A DNA stretch of 40,669 bases from Flavobacterium psychroterrae (GTDB lineage Bacteria; Bacteroidota; Bacteroidia; Flavobacteriales; Flavobacteriaceae), in NCBI RefSeq assembly GCF_018380615.1, contig NZ_JAGYVZ010000035.1:1-40669 (forward strand). Direction: 5' to 3'. A model generated the notes under the pieces. The model was not told where the DNA came from, made no database searches, and saw only the letters and a program-made list of their open reading frames with translations. The translations under genes and the position numbers were made by a program. Positions 23,918 through 32,538 of this stretch are shown in pieces (within the stretch, counting starts at the first letter, position 1; every line of letters starts with the position of its first letter).

Positions 23918-24047
23918 GAAACAAAACCTGCCAACTAAGACCTGCATTGTCTGTCAGAAACCATTTTCATGGAGAAAAAAATGGGAAAAAGTATGGAACA
24001 GCGTCAAATATTGCAGTGATAAATGTAGAAGCAATAAAAATCAATAA
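23904..24047 (+). CDS. DUF2256 four-cysteine small protein
   Basis: A 47-residue protein begins inside the end of the photolyase gene (14-base overlap, other frame). It reads MRGVKKQNLPTKTCIVCQKPF, then SWRKKWEKVWNSVKYCSDKCRSNKNQ. Four cysteines (C14, C17, C37, C41) form a CxxC...CxxxC zinc-ribbon-like site, and the tryptophan-rich middle is conserved in the DUF2256 family. The tight overlap argues that it is a real gene coupled to the photolyase. The function is unknown; metal or nucleic-acid binding is likely. It is very small and easily missed by gene callers. Confidence 0.87.
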   Translation: MRGVKKQNLPTKTCIVCQKPFSWRKKWEKVWNSVKYCSDKCRSNKNQ

Positions 24048-24244
24048 GACTTTAAAGCATTATTCTTGTTTTACTTTAGATGGAGAATGCGCTTAGACTT
24101 TTAATGTATATTATCGTTTTAGTCAAAATTAAAGTCGAAAGGCGACATAGCTTATTGGAATATTGAAATAATCTAAAAGATTATTGTAAAAATTAAGTAT
24201 AAAACAGTGTTACATTCGTGAAAAAATTAAATCTAACTGCTATT

Positions 24245-25753
24245 ATGTACGACAACTTGCTTCTTTTGAAAAGTATAGTGGAAACTGCACCATTTCCAAT
24301 AGCAGTTTATGTCAGCGATGAATTAAAAATTCAAATAGCTAATCCTGCTATGATCACAACCTGGGGTAAAGGGGAAGATGTTATTGGGAAAAGTTACAAA
24401 GATATTCTGCCTGAACTGGAAAACCAGCAAATATTTGACCAGGTACTGAGTGTACTAAAAACAGGCTTGGCTTTCCATGCAAAAAATGCAAGGGTTGATT
24501 TGGTAATAAGTGACGTGTTATTAACGCATTATTTCAATTACAGCTTTACTCCATTATACGATTCGGATGGAAAAATATATGGTGTGATGAATACGGCGAC
24601 TGATGTTACAGATTTTAATCTTGCGCAGAAGCAAATACTTAGCTCAGATGAGAGATTAAGGATGGCACTAGATTCCTCAGGTATGGGAACATACGAAATA
24701 GATCTTAAAACAAAAAAAATCAAGACATCGGGAAATTTCAATGAAATCTGGTCTATTGAAGGGGAGGTAGCCAATGAGCAGCTTATCTCAAAATTGCACT
24801 CTGATGATCAGTTATTGCGAGAAAAAGCACACAAAGAAGCCCAGATTACTGGAAAAATGTGCTATGAGGCCAGAATTTTAAATAAAGACAATTCTATTCG
24901 ATGGGTTAAGATTAATGGTAAAATTATAAAGGACGAAAAGGGTAATCCTACCACTATTATTGGAATTGTACAGGATATTAATGAACAAAAGCAATTCTCT
25001 GAAGAACTAAAAAAGCAAGTTGCTGAGAATACAGAAGAGTTGCGCAGATCAAATGATGATTTGCTTCATTTTGCCAATGTAGTAAGCCATGATCTGAAAG
25101 AGCCTGTTAGGAAAATTAAATTTTTTAATGGTCTTTTAAGAAATGAAACGGAAAAGGATATTAACGAAAGTTCAAAAAAATATCTCGACAAAGTTCATTA
25201 TTCGGCTGAGCGTATGCAGACTATAATAGATGGAATTTTGTCATACTCGACCATTAATAAAACAACCCAGCCAGTTGAGAATATAAATCTCGATGCAATA
25301 GTTGAAAATATAAAAATAGATTTAGAACTCGTTATAAAAGAAAAAGGAGCAATTCTCATCGCAAGTGAGCTTCCTGATATTGAAGGAGCTCCAATACTGA
25401 TTCAGCAGCTTTTTTATAATCTAATCCATAATGCATTAAAGTTTTCAAAAGCAGATCAGCCACCAAGGGTTATAATATCATCTATTATCATACATAATGA
25501 TGGTAACGATTTATTGCAAATTAGTATAAAAGATAACGGTATTGGATTGGATTCCAGTCATTATGAAAGGATTTTTAATGCTTTTGAAAGATTGCATTCC
25601 AAAGACCAATATGAAGGAAATGGTCTGGGTCTTGCACTTTGTAAAAAAATCGTAAAAAGGCATAATGGAGATATTAGAGCCATAGGAGAAAAAGATAATG
25701 GAGCTGAATTTATTGTTACACTGCCTTTAAAACAATTTAAAACTACTATTTAG
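24245..25753 (+). CDS. PAS-domain sensor histidine kinase
   Basis: The protein has 502 residues from the ATG at 24245. It has two PAS domains (about 8-125 and 135-255), a short coiled linker (QKQFSEELKKQVAENTEELRRSNDDL), a dimerisation and phosphoacceptor helix with H282 in VVSHDLKEPVRKI, and an ATPase domain with N box QLFYNLIHNALKFSK, G1 DNGIGL and G2 GNGLGLALCKK. No transmembrane helix or receiver domain is seen, so it is a soluble cytoplasmic sensor whose partner is elsewhere. A GTG at 24218 is the alternative start, but TACATTCG, nearly a -7 box, covers it. It lies 197 bases after DUF2256, so a light or redox role is only a guess. Confidence 0.9.
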   Translation: MYDNLLLLKSIVETAPFPIAVYVSDELKIQIANPAMITTWGKGEDVIGKSYKDILPELENQQIFDQVLSVLKTGLAFHAKNARVDLVISDVLLTHYFNYSFTPLYDSDGKIYGVMNTATDVTDFNLAQKQILSSDERLRMALDSSGMGTYEIDLKTKKIKTSGNFNEIWSIEGEVANEQLISKLHSDDQLLREKAHKEAQITGKMCYEARILNKDNSIRWVKINGKIIKDEKGNPTTIIGIVQDINEQKQFSEELKKQVAENTEELRRSNDDLLHFANVVSHDLKEPVRKIKFFNGLLRNETEKDINESSKKYLDKVHYSAERMQTIIDGILSYSTINKTTQPVENINLDAIVENIKIDLELVIKEKGAILIASELPDIEGAPILIQQLFYNLIHNALKFSKADQPPRVIISSIIIHNDGNDLLQISIKDNGIGLDSSHYERIFNAFERLHSKDQYEGNGLGLALCKKIVKRHNGDIRAIGEKDNGAEFIVTLPLKQFKTTI

Positions 25754-25960
25754 AAATAAAATATTTTTTTGTACTCTTTTCTATTTTCTTGTTTCTGTAC
25801 TTTTTTTATTTTCTCAGAATTTATTCTAAAAAAAATGCTTATAAACTAATAAATAGCTGCCGATTGTTGAAAAAATAAGAAAAATTCTGCGTCTTAAAAA
25901 GAAAGTCGGATCATTATATTTTGATGTCTTATTGTGGATAATTTAAATCGTAAACAACGA

Positions 25961-25968
25961 TATTTTTG
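25961..25968 (+). promoter_or_regulatory. Candidate -7 box for the triple RidA gene
   Basis: TATTTTTG is an exact TAnnTTTG match. A TTG is found at 25932-25934, a little further upstream than usual. The box supports the ATG at 26052 over the TTG at 25971 as start. The rest of 25754-26051 shows nothing else clear. Confidence 0.45.
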
Positions 25969-26051
25969 GTTTGCCTAATCATGACTTTAATTTTTTGATT
26001 AGCCCAGATAAAAAAAGAATTCACATAATTGACAAAGTAAATATTAAACTA

Positions 26052-27341
26052 ATGATTCCAAAAAAAGTTAATTCAATACTAGCAAGAAATACCGAAAATG
26101 CTCCAAAAAGTATCGGACCATATTCACAAACTGTAGCTTTCTCTCATTATAATAATCTTTCGGCTCAATTACCCATCGATCCAAAATCAGGTAAATTAGT
26201 AGCGGGCGGAATAAAAGAGCAAGCTGAGCAATGTTTTAAAAATATCAAAGCAATTGTTGAAAGCATTGACCATTTAATGAGTGATGTCGTTAGAATTACT
26301 GTATTTGTTAAAAATATCAAAGACAGTATTGTTGTAGAGGAAGTTTATAAAACATATTTCTCAGCGTATGTTCCCACACTTACTATAGTTGCAGTTGCCG
26401 CTTTACCTATGGATGCATTGGTAGAAATCGAAGCGCTTGTTTCAAACGGAGAAGGTACAATTCCAAATGCACCACAAGCTGGTAATCTGATAAAACTCAT
26501 TAATAATACCGGAAATGCACCAACTTGTGTTCTGTCTTCACAAACGGTATCATTCTCTCATTATAATAATCTTTCAGCTCAATTGCCTATTGATCCTAAA
26601 ACTGGAAGACTGGTAATTGGCGGAGTAAAGGATCAAACAATACAATGCTTAAAAAATATCAAATCAATTTTAGAAAGTATCGATGTTCCTTTTGATGATA
26701 TTGTTAAAATCAATATTTTTCTTAAAGACCTCTCAGATATTGAAGCTGTAAACGAAGTTTATACAACATTTTTTCCGGATTCGGCTATTGCCAGAGCGAT
26801 AGCTTATTTTCCAGCGCGTACAGTAATTGCAGTTTCAGGTTTACCAATGGATGCTTTAGTGCAAATTGAAGCTGTAGTGTCACACGGAGATGGCACGCCT
26901 CCACAAGCTGTCGAAGACAGGCATGGAATCGTCATAAAGGCAAACAATACTAAAAATGCACCAAACTGTTCTCTATCTTCACAAACGGTAGCATTTTCTC
27001 ATTACAATCATATTTCGGCACAATTGCCTTTGGATCCAAAAACAGGTGAAATTATAGTTGGTGGAATCAAAGAGCAGACGGAACAATGTTTAAAAAATGT
27101 CAATGCAATTTTAGAGAGTATCAATCACACAATAGACGATGTGGTTAAAGTAAATTTATTTCTTAAAAATATCGCGGATATTGCTGCTGTAGACGAAGTT
27201 TATACATCATTTTTCCCCGGTGGTATTCCTGCAAGAAGAACAATTGGCGTATCAGCTTTAATTAAAAACGCTTTAATCCAAATTGATGTTGTCGTATCAA
27301 ATGCAGAAGGAACACCTCCGCAAATAGTACACTTAATTTAA
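26052..27341 (+). CDS. Three-domain RidA (YjgF/YER057c/UK114) fusion
   Basis: This 429-residue protein holds three tandem RidA domains (about 5-135, 147-280, 293-425). Ordinary RidA is a single domain of about 130 residues that forms a trimer and deaminates reactive enamines. The copies resemble each other strongly, including SHYNNLSAQLPIDPK at 31, 170 and (as SHYNHISAQLPLDPK) 316, and FPGGIPARRT-like endings. The catalytic Arg (PAR) is present in domains 2 (R256) and 3 (R395) but replaced by L110 in domain 1. The GPYSQ tyrosine (Y24) is kept only in domain 1, while domains 2 and 3 read LSSQ. Domain 2 has a small insertion (ARAIAYFPARTV). It probably folds as a covalent pseudo-trimer. Confidence 0.88.
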   Translation: MIPKKVNSILARNTENAPKSIGPYSQTVAFSHYNNLSAQLPIDPKSGKLVAGGIKEQAEQCFKNIKAIVESIDHLMSDVVRITVFVKNIKDSIVVEEVYKTYFSAYVPTLTIVAVAALPMDALVEIEALVSNGEGTIPNAPQAGNLIKLINNTGNAPTCVLSSQTVSFSHYNNLSAQLPIDPKTGRLVIGGVKDQTIQCLKNIKSILESIDVPFDDIVKINIFLKDLSDIEAVNEVYTTFFPDSAIARAIAYFPARTVIAVSGLPMDALVQIEAVVSHGDGTPPQAVEDRHGIVIKANNTKNAPNCSLSSQTVAFSHYNHISAQLPLDPKTGEIIVGGIKEQTEQCLKNVNAILESINHTIDDVVKVNLFLKNIADIAAVDEVYTSFFPGGIPARRTIGVSALIKNALIQIDVVVSNAEGTPPQIVHLI

Positions 27342-27425
27342 GTAATTTTTCGCGTATTCTTTTGTGTAAACTTTAACTACTAATACAAATATTTGTAAGA
27401 TTTAATTTATAAATTTATAGTCTTG

Positions 27426-27457
27426 AAAAAGGTGATTATTACAACAGTCACTTTTTT
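27426..27457 (+). terminator. Terminator of the RidA gene
   Basis: AAAAAGGTGA pairs with TCACTTTTTT (one G-U) across a 12-base loop, with the T tract built into the right arm. It lies inside the longer reading frame that precedes the next gene. Confidence 0.6.
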
Positions 27458-27476
27458 CAGGAAAGTAAAAACAATT

Positions 27477-27884
27477 ATGAGAAATACATTTTTAATATTA
27501 ATAACATTAGCTCTTATTGCAGTTTTATCTGTAAATAAAGTAACAGCTCATGAATATAATACAAGTGTATCACTAGTACTTAATAAAAGTAGTAATGTTT
27601 CTCCTGCCCAAAAAGAAATCATTTCTCTTTCTAAAAACAATTCATCAGTATTAAATTTTGAACAATATACTGAGACTTCAAATGAAGATGTTGTTGATGA
27701 GGATCAGAAATGTAATAATACAAAAGGATTTTTACCTCTTAATCTTTTAATGAAACAAAATGCAATTCCTTTTGCTCCTGTTTCTACTTTACAACAAAAT
27801 CAAAAATATTTAGGACTTTACAATACTATAGTTAGAGTTCCTTTCTACATTTTAAACCATTCACTTCTAATTCCTTTCTCTTAA
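27477..27884 (+). CDS. Small secreted protein of unknown function
   Basis: From the ATG at 27477 the protein has 135 residues. It begins with a signal peptide (MRNTFLILITLALIAVLSVN...TAHEYN). The mature part is rich in polar residues, with an acidic patch (TSNEDVVDEDQKCNN), and ends in a hydrophobic tail (VRVPFYILNHSLLIPF). I do not recognise a family. An ATG 54 bases upstream is rejected because it would put a terminator hairpin in the coding region and an odd basic leader before the signal peptide. It precedes the urease genes by about 130 bases in the same direction, and may be unrelated to them. Confidence 0.6.
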   Translation: MRNTFLILITLALIAVLSVNKVTAHEYNTSVSLVLNKSSNVSPAQKEIISLSKNNSSVLNFEQYTETSNEDVVDEDQKCNNTKGFLPLNLLMKQNAIPFAPVSTLQQNQKYLGLYNTIVRVPFYILNHSLLIPFS

Positions 27885-28018
27885 GGAGTTTCTTTTTTCA
27901 AAATCTTTTTTAAGGTAATTTATTTATCATATCAGTTTAGGCTTTGTGTCTGGATTGCGATATGACAGGTTCTCTATTGCCTTATTCCTAAATATTTTAA
28001 TTTTTAAATAACACAATC

Positions 28019-28321
28019 ATGCATTTAACACCACGAGAAATCGAGAAGCTTATGCTGCACACTGCAGGTGAACTTGCTCTAAAAAGAAAGGCCAGAGGTC
28101 TTAAATTAAATTATCCTGAAGCAATTGCTTTAATCAGTCATTATTTGCTGGAAGGTGCAAGAGATGGAAAAAGAGTAGCCCAGTTGATGCAGGAAGGCGC
28201 ACAAATTCTTACTAAAGACGATGTGATGAACGGCGTTGCAGATATGATTCATGATGTTCAGATCGAAGCTACTTTTCCTGATGGAACCAAGTTAGTAACA
28301 GTTCATAATCCAATTCGTTAA
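28019..28321 (+). CDS. ureA: Urease subunit gamma
   Basis: This 100-residue protein is a typical bacterial urease gamma subunit: MHLTPREIEKLMLHTAGELALKRKARGLKLNYPEAIALISHYLLEGARDGKRVAQLMQEGA, then TKDDVMNGVADMIHDVQIEATFPDGTKLVTVHNPI. Length and sequence are normal for the family. Urease hydrolyses urea to ammonia and carbamate; gamma is structural and binds the alpha and beta subunits. It is the first gene of the ure operon, with ureB 11 bases downstream. The 134 bases before it contain a pair of inverted TCATATC/GATATGA sequences and a degenerate -7 box, but no clear regulator site. Confidence 0.97.
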   Translation: MHLTPREIEKLMLHTAGELALKRKARGLKLNYPEAIALISHYLLEGARDGKRVAQLMQEGAQILTKDDVMNGVADMIHDVQIEATFPDGTKLVTVHNPIR

Positions 28322-28332
28322 TCCCTAATAAT

Positions 28333-28701
28333 ATGGTACCAGGAGAGATTTTTGTAAAAGAAGGCACTATCATCTGCAATGAAGGCAGAGAAACCGTGAA
28401 ATTAAAAGTAACCAATACAGGAGATCGCCCTATTCAGGTAGGTTCACATTTCCATTTTTTCGAAGTAAATAAAGCAATGAGCTTTAATCGTGAAAAGAGT
28501 TTTGGAAAGAGATTAAATATTGTTGCAAGTACAGCGGTTCGCTTTGAGCCGGGAGAAGAAAAAGAAGTAGAACTTGTTGCAATTGGGGGAAATAAAAAGG
28601 CAATGGGCTTTAATAATCTAGTTGACGGATCTGTAGATTCTGATACTAACAAAAAAGAAAGTTTAGCTAAAGCCAATGAATTAAATTTTAAGAACATTTA
28701 A
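28333..28701 (+). CDS. ureB: Urease subunit beta
   Basis: The 122-residue beta subunit matches well: MVPGEIFVKEGTIICNEGRETVKLKVTNTGDRPIQVGSHFHFFEVNKAMSFNREKSFGKRLNIVASTAVRFEPGEEKEVELVAIGG. The GSHFHFFEVN and GKRLNI..GTAVRFEPG family blocks are present. Here beta and gamma are separate genes, as in most bacteria, rather than fused as in Helicobacter. It carries a short lysine-rich C-terminal tail. The ureC start follows one base after its stop. Confidence 0.97.
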   Translation: MVPGEIFVKEGTIICNEGRETVKLKVTNTGDRPIQVGSHFHFFEVNKAMSFNREKSFGKRLNIVASTAVRFEPGEEKEVELVAIGGNKKAMGFNNLVDGSVDSDTNKKESLAKANELNFKNI

Positions 28702-28702
28702 G

Positions 28703-30424
28703 ATGAGTTTAAACGTAGACAGAAAACAGTATGCAAATATATTAGGTCCAACTACTGGAGACAGAATTAGATTGGGAGATACTGAATTGATAATTGAAAT
28801 CGAAAAAGATTTTACCCATTATGGCGACGAAGCTGTTTTTGGAGGGGGAAAAACAGTTCGTGACGGAATGGGACAAAATGTTTCCTGTACAAGAGATCAG
28901 GGAGTTTTAGACCTTTGTATTACCGGAGCGACTATTATTGATCACTGGGGAATTGTAAAAGCAGATATCGGGATCAAAGACGGAAAAATTGTAGCGATCG
29001 GTAAAGCCGGAAACCCCGATACTATGGATGGAGTTTCTCCCAATATGATTATTGGTGCGTCTACAGAAATTCACGGAGGTAAAGGATATATTGTAACTGC
29101 GGGAGGAATCGACACGCACATTCATTATATCTGTCCGCAACAAATAGAAACTTCTCTTTATAGTGGTATTACAACTATGATTGGCGGTGGAACAGGACCT
29201 AATGACGGAACGAATGCAACAACTTGTACACCGGGGAAATTCAACATTCAGAAAATGTTAGAAGCTGCAGAAGATTTTCCTATGAATTTAGGATTCTTTG
29301 GAAAAGGAAACTGTTCAGCAGAAGCACCATTGGCAGAACAAATTGAAGCCGGAGCTTTAGGTTTGAAAATTCACGAAGACTGGGGAGCTACAACCGGAAC
29401 AATTGATACTGCATTAAAAGTGGCAGATAAATATGATGTTCAGGTCGCTATCCATACTGATACTTTAAATGAAGGTGGATTTTTAGAAGATACAATGAGA
29501 GCAATCAATGGAAGAGTAATTCATACATTTCATACTGAAGGTGCCGGTGGCGGACATGCTCCGGATATTATCAAAGCAGCAATGTATCCAAATGTATTGC
29601 CGGCTTCTACAAACCCAACTCGTCCTTATACGATTAATACAATTGATGAACATCTGGATATGTTGATGGTTTGTCACCATTTAAGTAAAAATATTCCTGA
29701 AGATGTCGCATTTGCCGATTCTCGTATTCGCCCTGAAACTATTGCAGCCGAAGATATTTTACATGATATGGGAGTGTTTAGTATTATGAGTTCTGATTCT
29801 CAGGCTATGGGAAGACCGGGAGAAGTAATTACCAGAACCTGGCAAACAGCAAGTAAAATGAGAGAGCAACGCGGTCAGTTAGAAGAAGATCAAAATACAG
29901 AACATGATAACTACCGTGCAAAACGTTACGTAGCTAAATATACAATTAATCCTGCTATCGCTCACGGTATTTCTGAGTATGTTGGTTCTGTCGAAGTTGG
30001 CAAATTAGCTGATTTGGTAATTTGGAAACCTGCATTGTTTGGTGTAAAACCGGAAATGATTGTAAAAGGCGGTTTTGTAATCGCTGCTAAAATGGGCGAT
30101 CCAAATGCGTCTATCCCAACTCCTCAACCTATTATTTATAGAAATATGTTTGGAGCTCACGGTCGCGCAAAATTTGGAACTTGTGCCACTTTTGTGTCTC
30201 AGGCTTCAATTGATAACGGATCTATCGCTGCATATAAATTAGAAAAAATAATCCTTCCGGTTAAAAATTGTAGAAATATCTCTAAAGCTGATCTTATACA
30301 CAATGATAAAACTCCGGTAATCGAGGTTAATCCTGAAAACTATCACGTAACCGTAGATGGTGTACATATTACTTGTGAACCGTCAGAAAAACTTCCGTTA
30401 ACACAATTGTACTATTTGTTTTAA
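28703..30424 (+). CDS. ureC: Urease subunit alpha (catalytic)
   Basis: The 573-residue catalytic subunit has all the metal-site residues in order: H139 and H141 (GGIDTHIHYI), carbamylated K222 (GLKIHEDWG), H251, H277, the catalytic base H325 (MVCHHL) and D365 (MSSDSQAMGRPGE). Numbering runs five ahead of the Klebsiella enzyme, where the same residues are H134, H136, K217, H246, H272, H320 and D360. It hydrolyses urea using two nickel ions. There is no signal peptide. The gene directly follows ureB. The next 238 bases to the outer-membrane protein gene show an inverted CAAATT/AATTTG near 30564 but no obvious terminator. Confidence 0.98.
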   Translation: MSLNVDRKQYANILGPTTGDRIRLGDTELIIEIEKDFTHYGDEAVFGGGKTVRDGMGQNVSCTRDQGVLDLCITGATIIDHWGIVKADIGIKDGKIVAIGKAGNPDTMDGVSPNMIIGASTEIHGGKGYIVTAGGIDTHIHYICPQQIETSLYSGITTMIGGGTGPNDGTNATTCTPGKFNIQKMLEAAEDFPMNLGFFGKGNCSAEAPLAEQIEAGALGLKIHEDWGATTGTIDTALKVADKYDVQVAIHTDTLNEGGFLEDTMRAINGRVIHTFHTEGAGGGHAPDIIKAAMYPNVLPASTNPTRPYTINTIDEHLDMLMVCHHLSKNIPEDVAFADSRIRPETIAAEDILHDMGVFSIMSSDSQAMGRPGEVITRTWQTASKMREQRGQLEEDQNTEHDNYRAKRYVAKYTINPAIAHGISEYVGSVEVGKLADLVIWKPALFGVKPEMIVKGGFVIAAKMGDPNASIPTPQPIIYRNMFGAHGRAKFGTCATFVSQASIDNGSIAAYKLEKIILPVKNCRNISKADLIHNDKTPVIEVNPENYHVTVDGVHITCEPSEKLPLTQLYYLF

Positions 30425-30662
30425 TCGAATAAGAATCTTAAAAAGACTCGGCGAAAGCCTTACCATTTCAACATAAGTAAATAACTAAACACCAATACAC
30501 GAATTGTCAAGCATTCACTCGTGAAAATTAATTTCATAAACTAAGTTAATCTTAAACATTAGTGCAAATTCGCGCAATTTGTGTTCAAAATTGACGCATA
30601 ATATTTGTGTCGAAATGGTTAGGTATAAGCCGGCGTCTTTTTATCAAACAATAAAATTTTAC

Positions 30663-31316
30663 ATGAAATCTTTATATAAAATCAGTTTAATGGGCTTTTT
30701 TGGAGCGGTTATGTTTTCCTCTTCAATGAATGCACAAGTAATAGGCGGGAAAAGAATAAAAGAAGATGAATCAGGGCCGAAAGGTCAAATATTGATTTAT
30801 GGTTCTTATGATTATTCTAAAACGAGTACTCCATCAGGAAACAGCAGTGAAATTGGAACAAGCCCTTCTGCAAATGCATCAATCCCAATAGGAGTAGGAT
30901 ATTTTATTAATAACAATGATTTAGTTGGGGTGAATTACGCATCAGCAAAAGATGTTGTAAATGGAAAAACAACTTATAAGCAGAATGAAGCAGGGCTTTG
31001 GTATAGTCCATCGTTAATGTTAGGTCAGTATTTTGGCTTGATAGCACAAGTAGATGCTCATTATGTTTGGGGAAAACAATTTGATAGTTCTAACATGATG
31101 GAAAACTTTACCGGATATCGTTTACGTGCTTATCCTATGTTAGCGGTTTTTCTGGGAAGCGGCTGGGCATTGAAATTTAAGTTCGCAGAACTTTCCATGT
31201 TGCATACAAAAACAGATGAGGGCTGGACTAAAAGTACTGTTGCAGGAATAGGCGGTTCAACATTTGGAGCAGGTATTTCTAAAGCAATTGATTTCAGAAA
31301 AAAATCCAAACAATAA
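30663..31316 (+). CDS. Outer-membrane beta-barrel protein within the urease operon
   Basis: From the ATG at 30663 the protein has 217 residues. A signal peptide (MKSLYKISLMGFFGAVMFSSSMNAQ) is followed by alternating beta strands such as GQILIYGSYDYSK, PIGVGYFINNNDLVGVNYASAKD, GLWYSPSLMLGQYFGLIAQVDAHY and YRLRAYPMLAVFLGSGWALKFKFAEL. This resembles a small opacity-type or OmpW-like barrel, but I cannot name it. It lies between ureC and ureE; its TAA overlaps the ureE ATG by one base, so it is translated from the same transcript. A role in urea or metal passage across the outer membrane is plausible. The in-frame ATG at 30579 is rejected because it precedes the signal peptide. Confidence 0.75.
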   Translation: MKSLYKISLMGFFGAVMFSSSMNAQVIGGKRIKEDESGPKGQILIYGSYDYSKTSTPSGNSSEIGTSPSANASIPIGVGYFINNNDLVGVNYASAKDVVNGKTTYKQNEAGLWYSPSLMLGQYFGLIAQVDAHYVWGKQFDSSNMMENFTGYRLRAYPMLAVFLGSGWALKFKFAELSMLHTKTDEGWTKSTVAGIGGSTFGAGISKAIDFRKKSKQ

Positions 31317-31828
31317 TGACTATTAGTGAAACTTTAGGCAATATTTCAGATACTGCCTTTGGCTTAAAGCCAATAGATTATCTGGACTTGGAATGGTTTG
31401 AATCTACAAAGAGAATCCAACGTAAAAAGACACGTCAGGGAGAAGATATTGCAATTAAATTCTTAAGAGAAGGTCAACGCCTTCGGGAAGGTGATATTCT
31501 TTTTGAAGATGAACAAAAAATAATCGTAGTGAATATTCTGGAGACAGAGGCTATCGTTATTTCTCCCTCTTCAATGCTGGAAATTGGTACAGTGTGTTAT
31601 GAAATTGGCAATAAGCATATTCCGCTTTTTATACAACAGGACAAAGTGTTGTTGCCTTTTGAAATGCCAATGTACAGATGGCTTGAAGTAAGTGGTTTTA
31701 AACCCGAAAAACAATCCGTAAAATTGTTGAATCTTCTTAAATCCAATGTAGAACCTCATGGACACGGAAGTTTGGGTTCAACAATTTTTACAAAAATTCT
31801 AAAAATGGCAGCCCCAAAAGATGAATAA
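31316..31828 (+). CDS. ureE: Urease accessory protein, nickel metallochaperone
   Basis: The 170-residue UreE has the N-terminal peptide-binding-like half (RQGEDIAIKFLREGQRLREGDILFEDEQKIIVVNI) and the C-terminal metal-binding half with a conserved central His (YEIGNKHIPLFIQQDKVLLPFEMPMYRWLEVSGF). A histidine patch occurs near the end (EPHGHG). It lacks the long poly-His tail of the Klebsiella protein. It delivers nickel to the UreDFG complex for urease activation. It overlaps the outer-membrane protein gene by one base and ureF by eight bases. Confidence 0.93.
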   Translation: MTISETLGNISDTAFGLKPIDYLDLEWFESTKRIQRKKTRQGEDIAIKFLREGQRLREGDILFEDEQKIIVVNILETEAIVISPSSMLEIGTVCYEIGNKHIPLFIQQDKVLLPFEMPMYRWLEVSGFKPEKQSVKLLNLLKSNVEPHGHGSLGSTIFTKILKMAAPKDE

Positions 31829-32513
31829 CATACAATTTTTAGCAAGTCTATTGCATATTTCTGATCCTACATTGCCTATCGGCGGATATTCTCATTCTAA
31901 CGGACTTGAAACTTTTGTACAAAATAAAGTTGTACACAATGCGGCAACAGCACACGAATTTGTAGAGAATATGCTTAAATATAATCTCAAATATAACGAT
32001 GGAGCCTTTGTGAAATTAGCGTACGAAGCTACAGAATCTAATGATTTGAAAACAATTTTAGATCTGGACCAGGAATGTAACGCATTGAAATCTCCAAGAG
32101 AAATCCGTCAGGCAAGTCAGAAATTAGGATTGCGTTTGATTAAAATTTTCAAAAGATATGAGAATTTCCAGTTTATGGAATCTTATGAAGAAGCAGTTCG
32201 AAATCACGAAGCAAGTTCTCATTACAGCATTGTTTTTGGAATGTACTGTTGCCTGTTGAAAATTCCTTTACAAGAAGCACTTTTCGGGTTTTATTATACT
32301 TCAACTGCAGGAATGATTACCAACGCAGTAAAATTAGTACCTCTTGGACAGTTGGACGGACAGGATATTTTGTTCCGCTTGTATCCAATTATGGAACAAA
32401 TAGCTCAGGAAACTATAAAATTAGAAAGAGAGCAAGTAGGTCTCTGTAATACATCTTTCGACATTCGTTGTATGCAGCATGAAAGGCTGTATTCAAGACT
32501 TTATATGTCGTAA
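31821..32513 (+). CDS. ureF: Urease accessory protein UreF
   Basis: The 230-residue all-helical protein matches UreF: LASLLHISDPTLPIGGYSHSNGLETFVQNKVVHN at the N-terminus and later GLRLIKIFKRYENFQFM, EASSHYSIVFGMYCCLLKI, GFYYTSTAGMITNAVKLVPLGQLDGQDILFRLYP. UreF acts with UreD and UreG to hold urease in an open state and gate GTP-dependent nickel insertion. Its start overlaps the end of ureE by eight bases, indicating translational coupling. Confidence 0.95.
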   Translation: MNNIQFLASLLHISDPTLPIGGYSHSNGLETFVQNKVVHNAATAHEFVENMLKYNLKYNDGAFVKLAYEATESNDLKTILDLDQECNALKSPREIRQASQKLGLRLIKIFKRYENFQFMESYEEAVRNHEASSHYSIVFGMYCCLLKIPLQEALFGFYYTSTAGMITNAVKLVPLGQLDGQDILFRLYPIMEQIAQETIKLEREQVGLCNTSFDIRCMQHERLYSRLYMS

Positions 32514-32538
32514 TTAAAACAAAAATTAAATTATAAAA

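Noticed and set aside
25971..26051. N-terminal extension of the triple RidA protein from a TTG
   Set aside because: A -7 box ends three bases before it, and the extra residues do not align with RidA. The ATG at 26052 gives the normal domain start.
26129..27060. Repeated SHYNN-coding DNA as a possible CRISPR or tandem array
   Set aside because: The three copies are 414 and 441 bases apart and in frame; they are the RidA domain repeats.
30579..30662. Longer start for the outer-membrane protein in the urease operon
   Set aside because: It would put 28 unrelated residues before an evident signal peptide.
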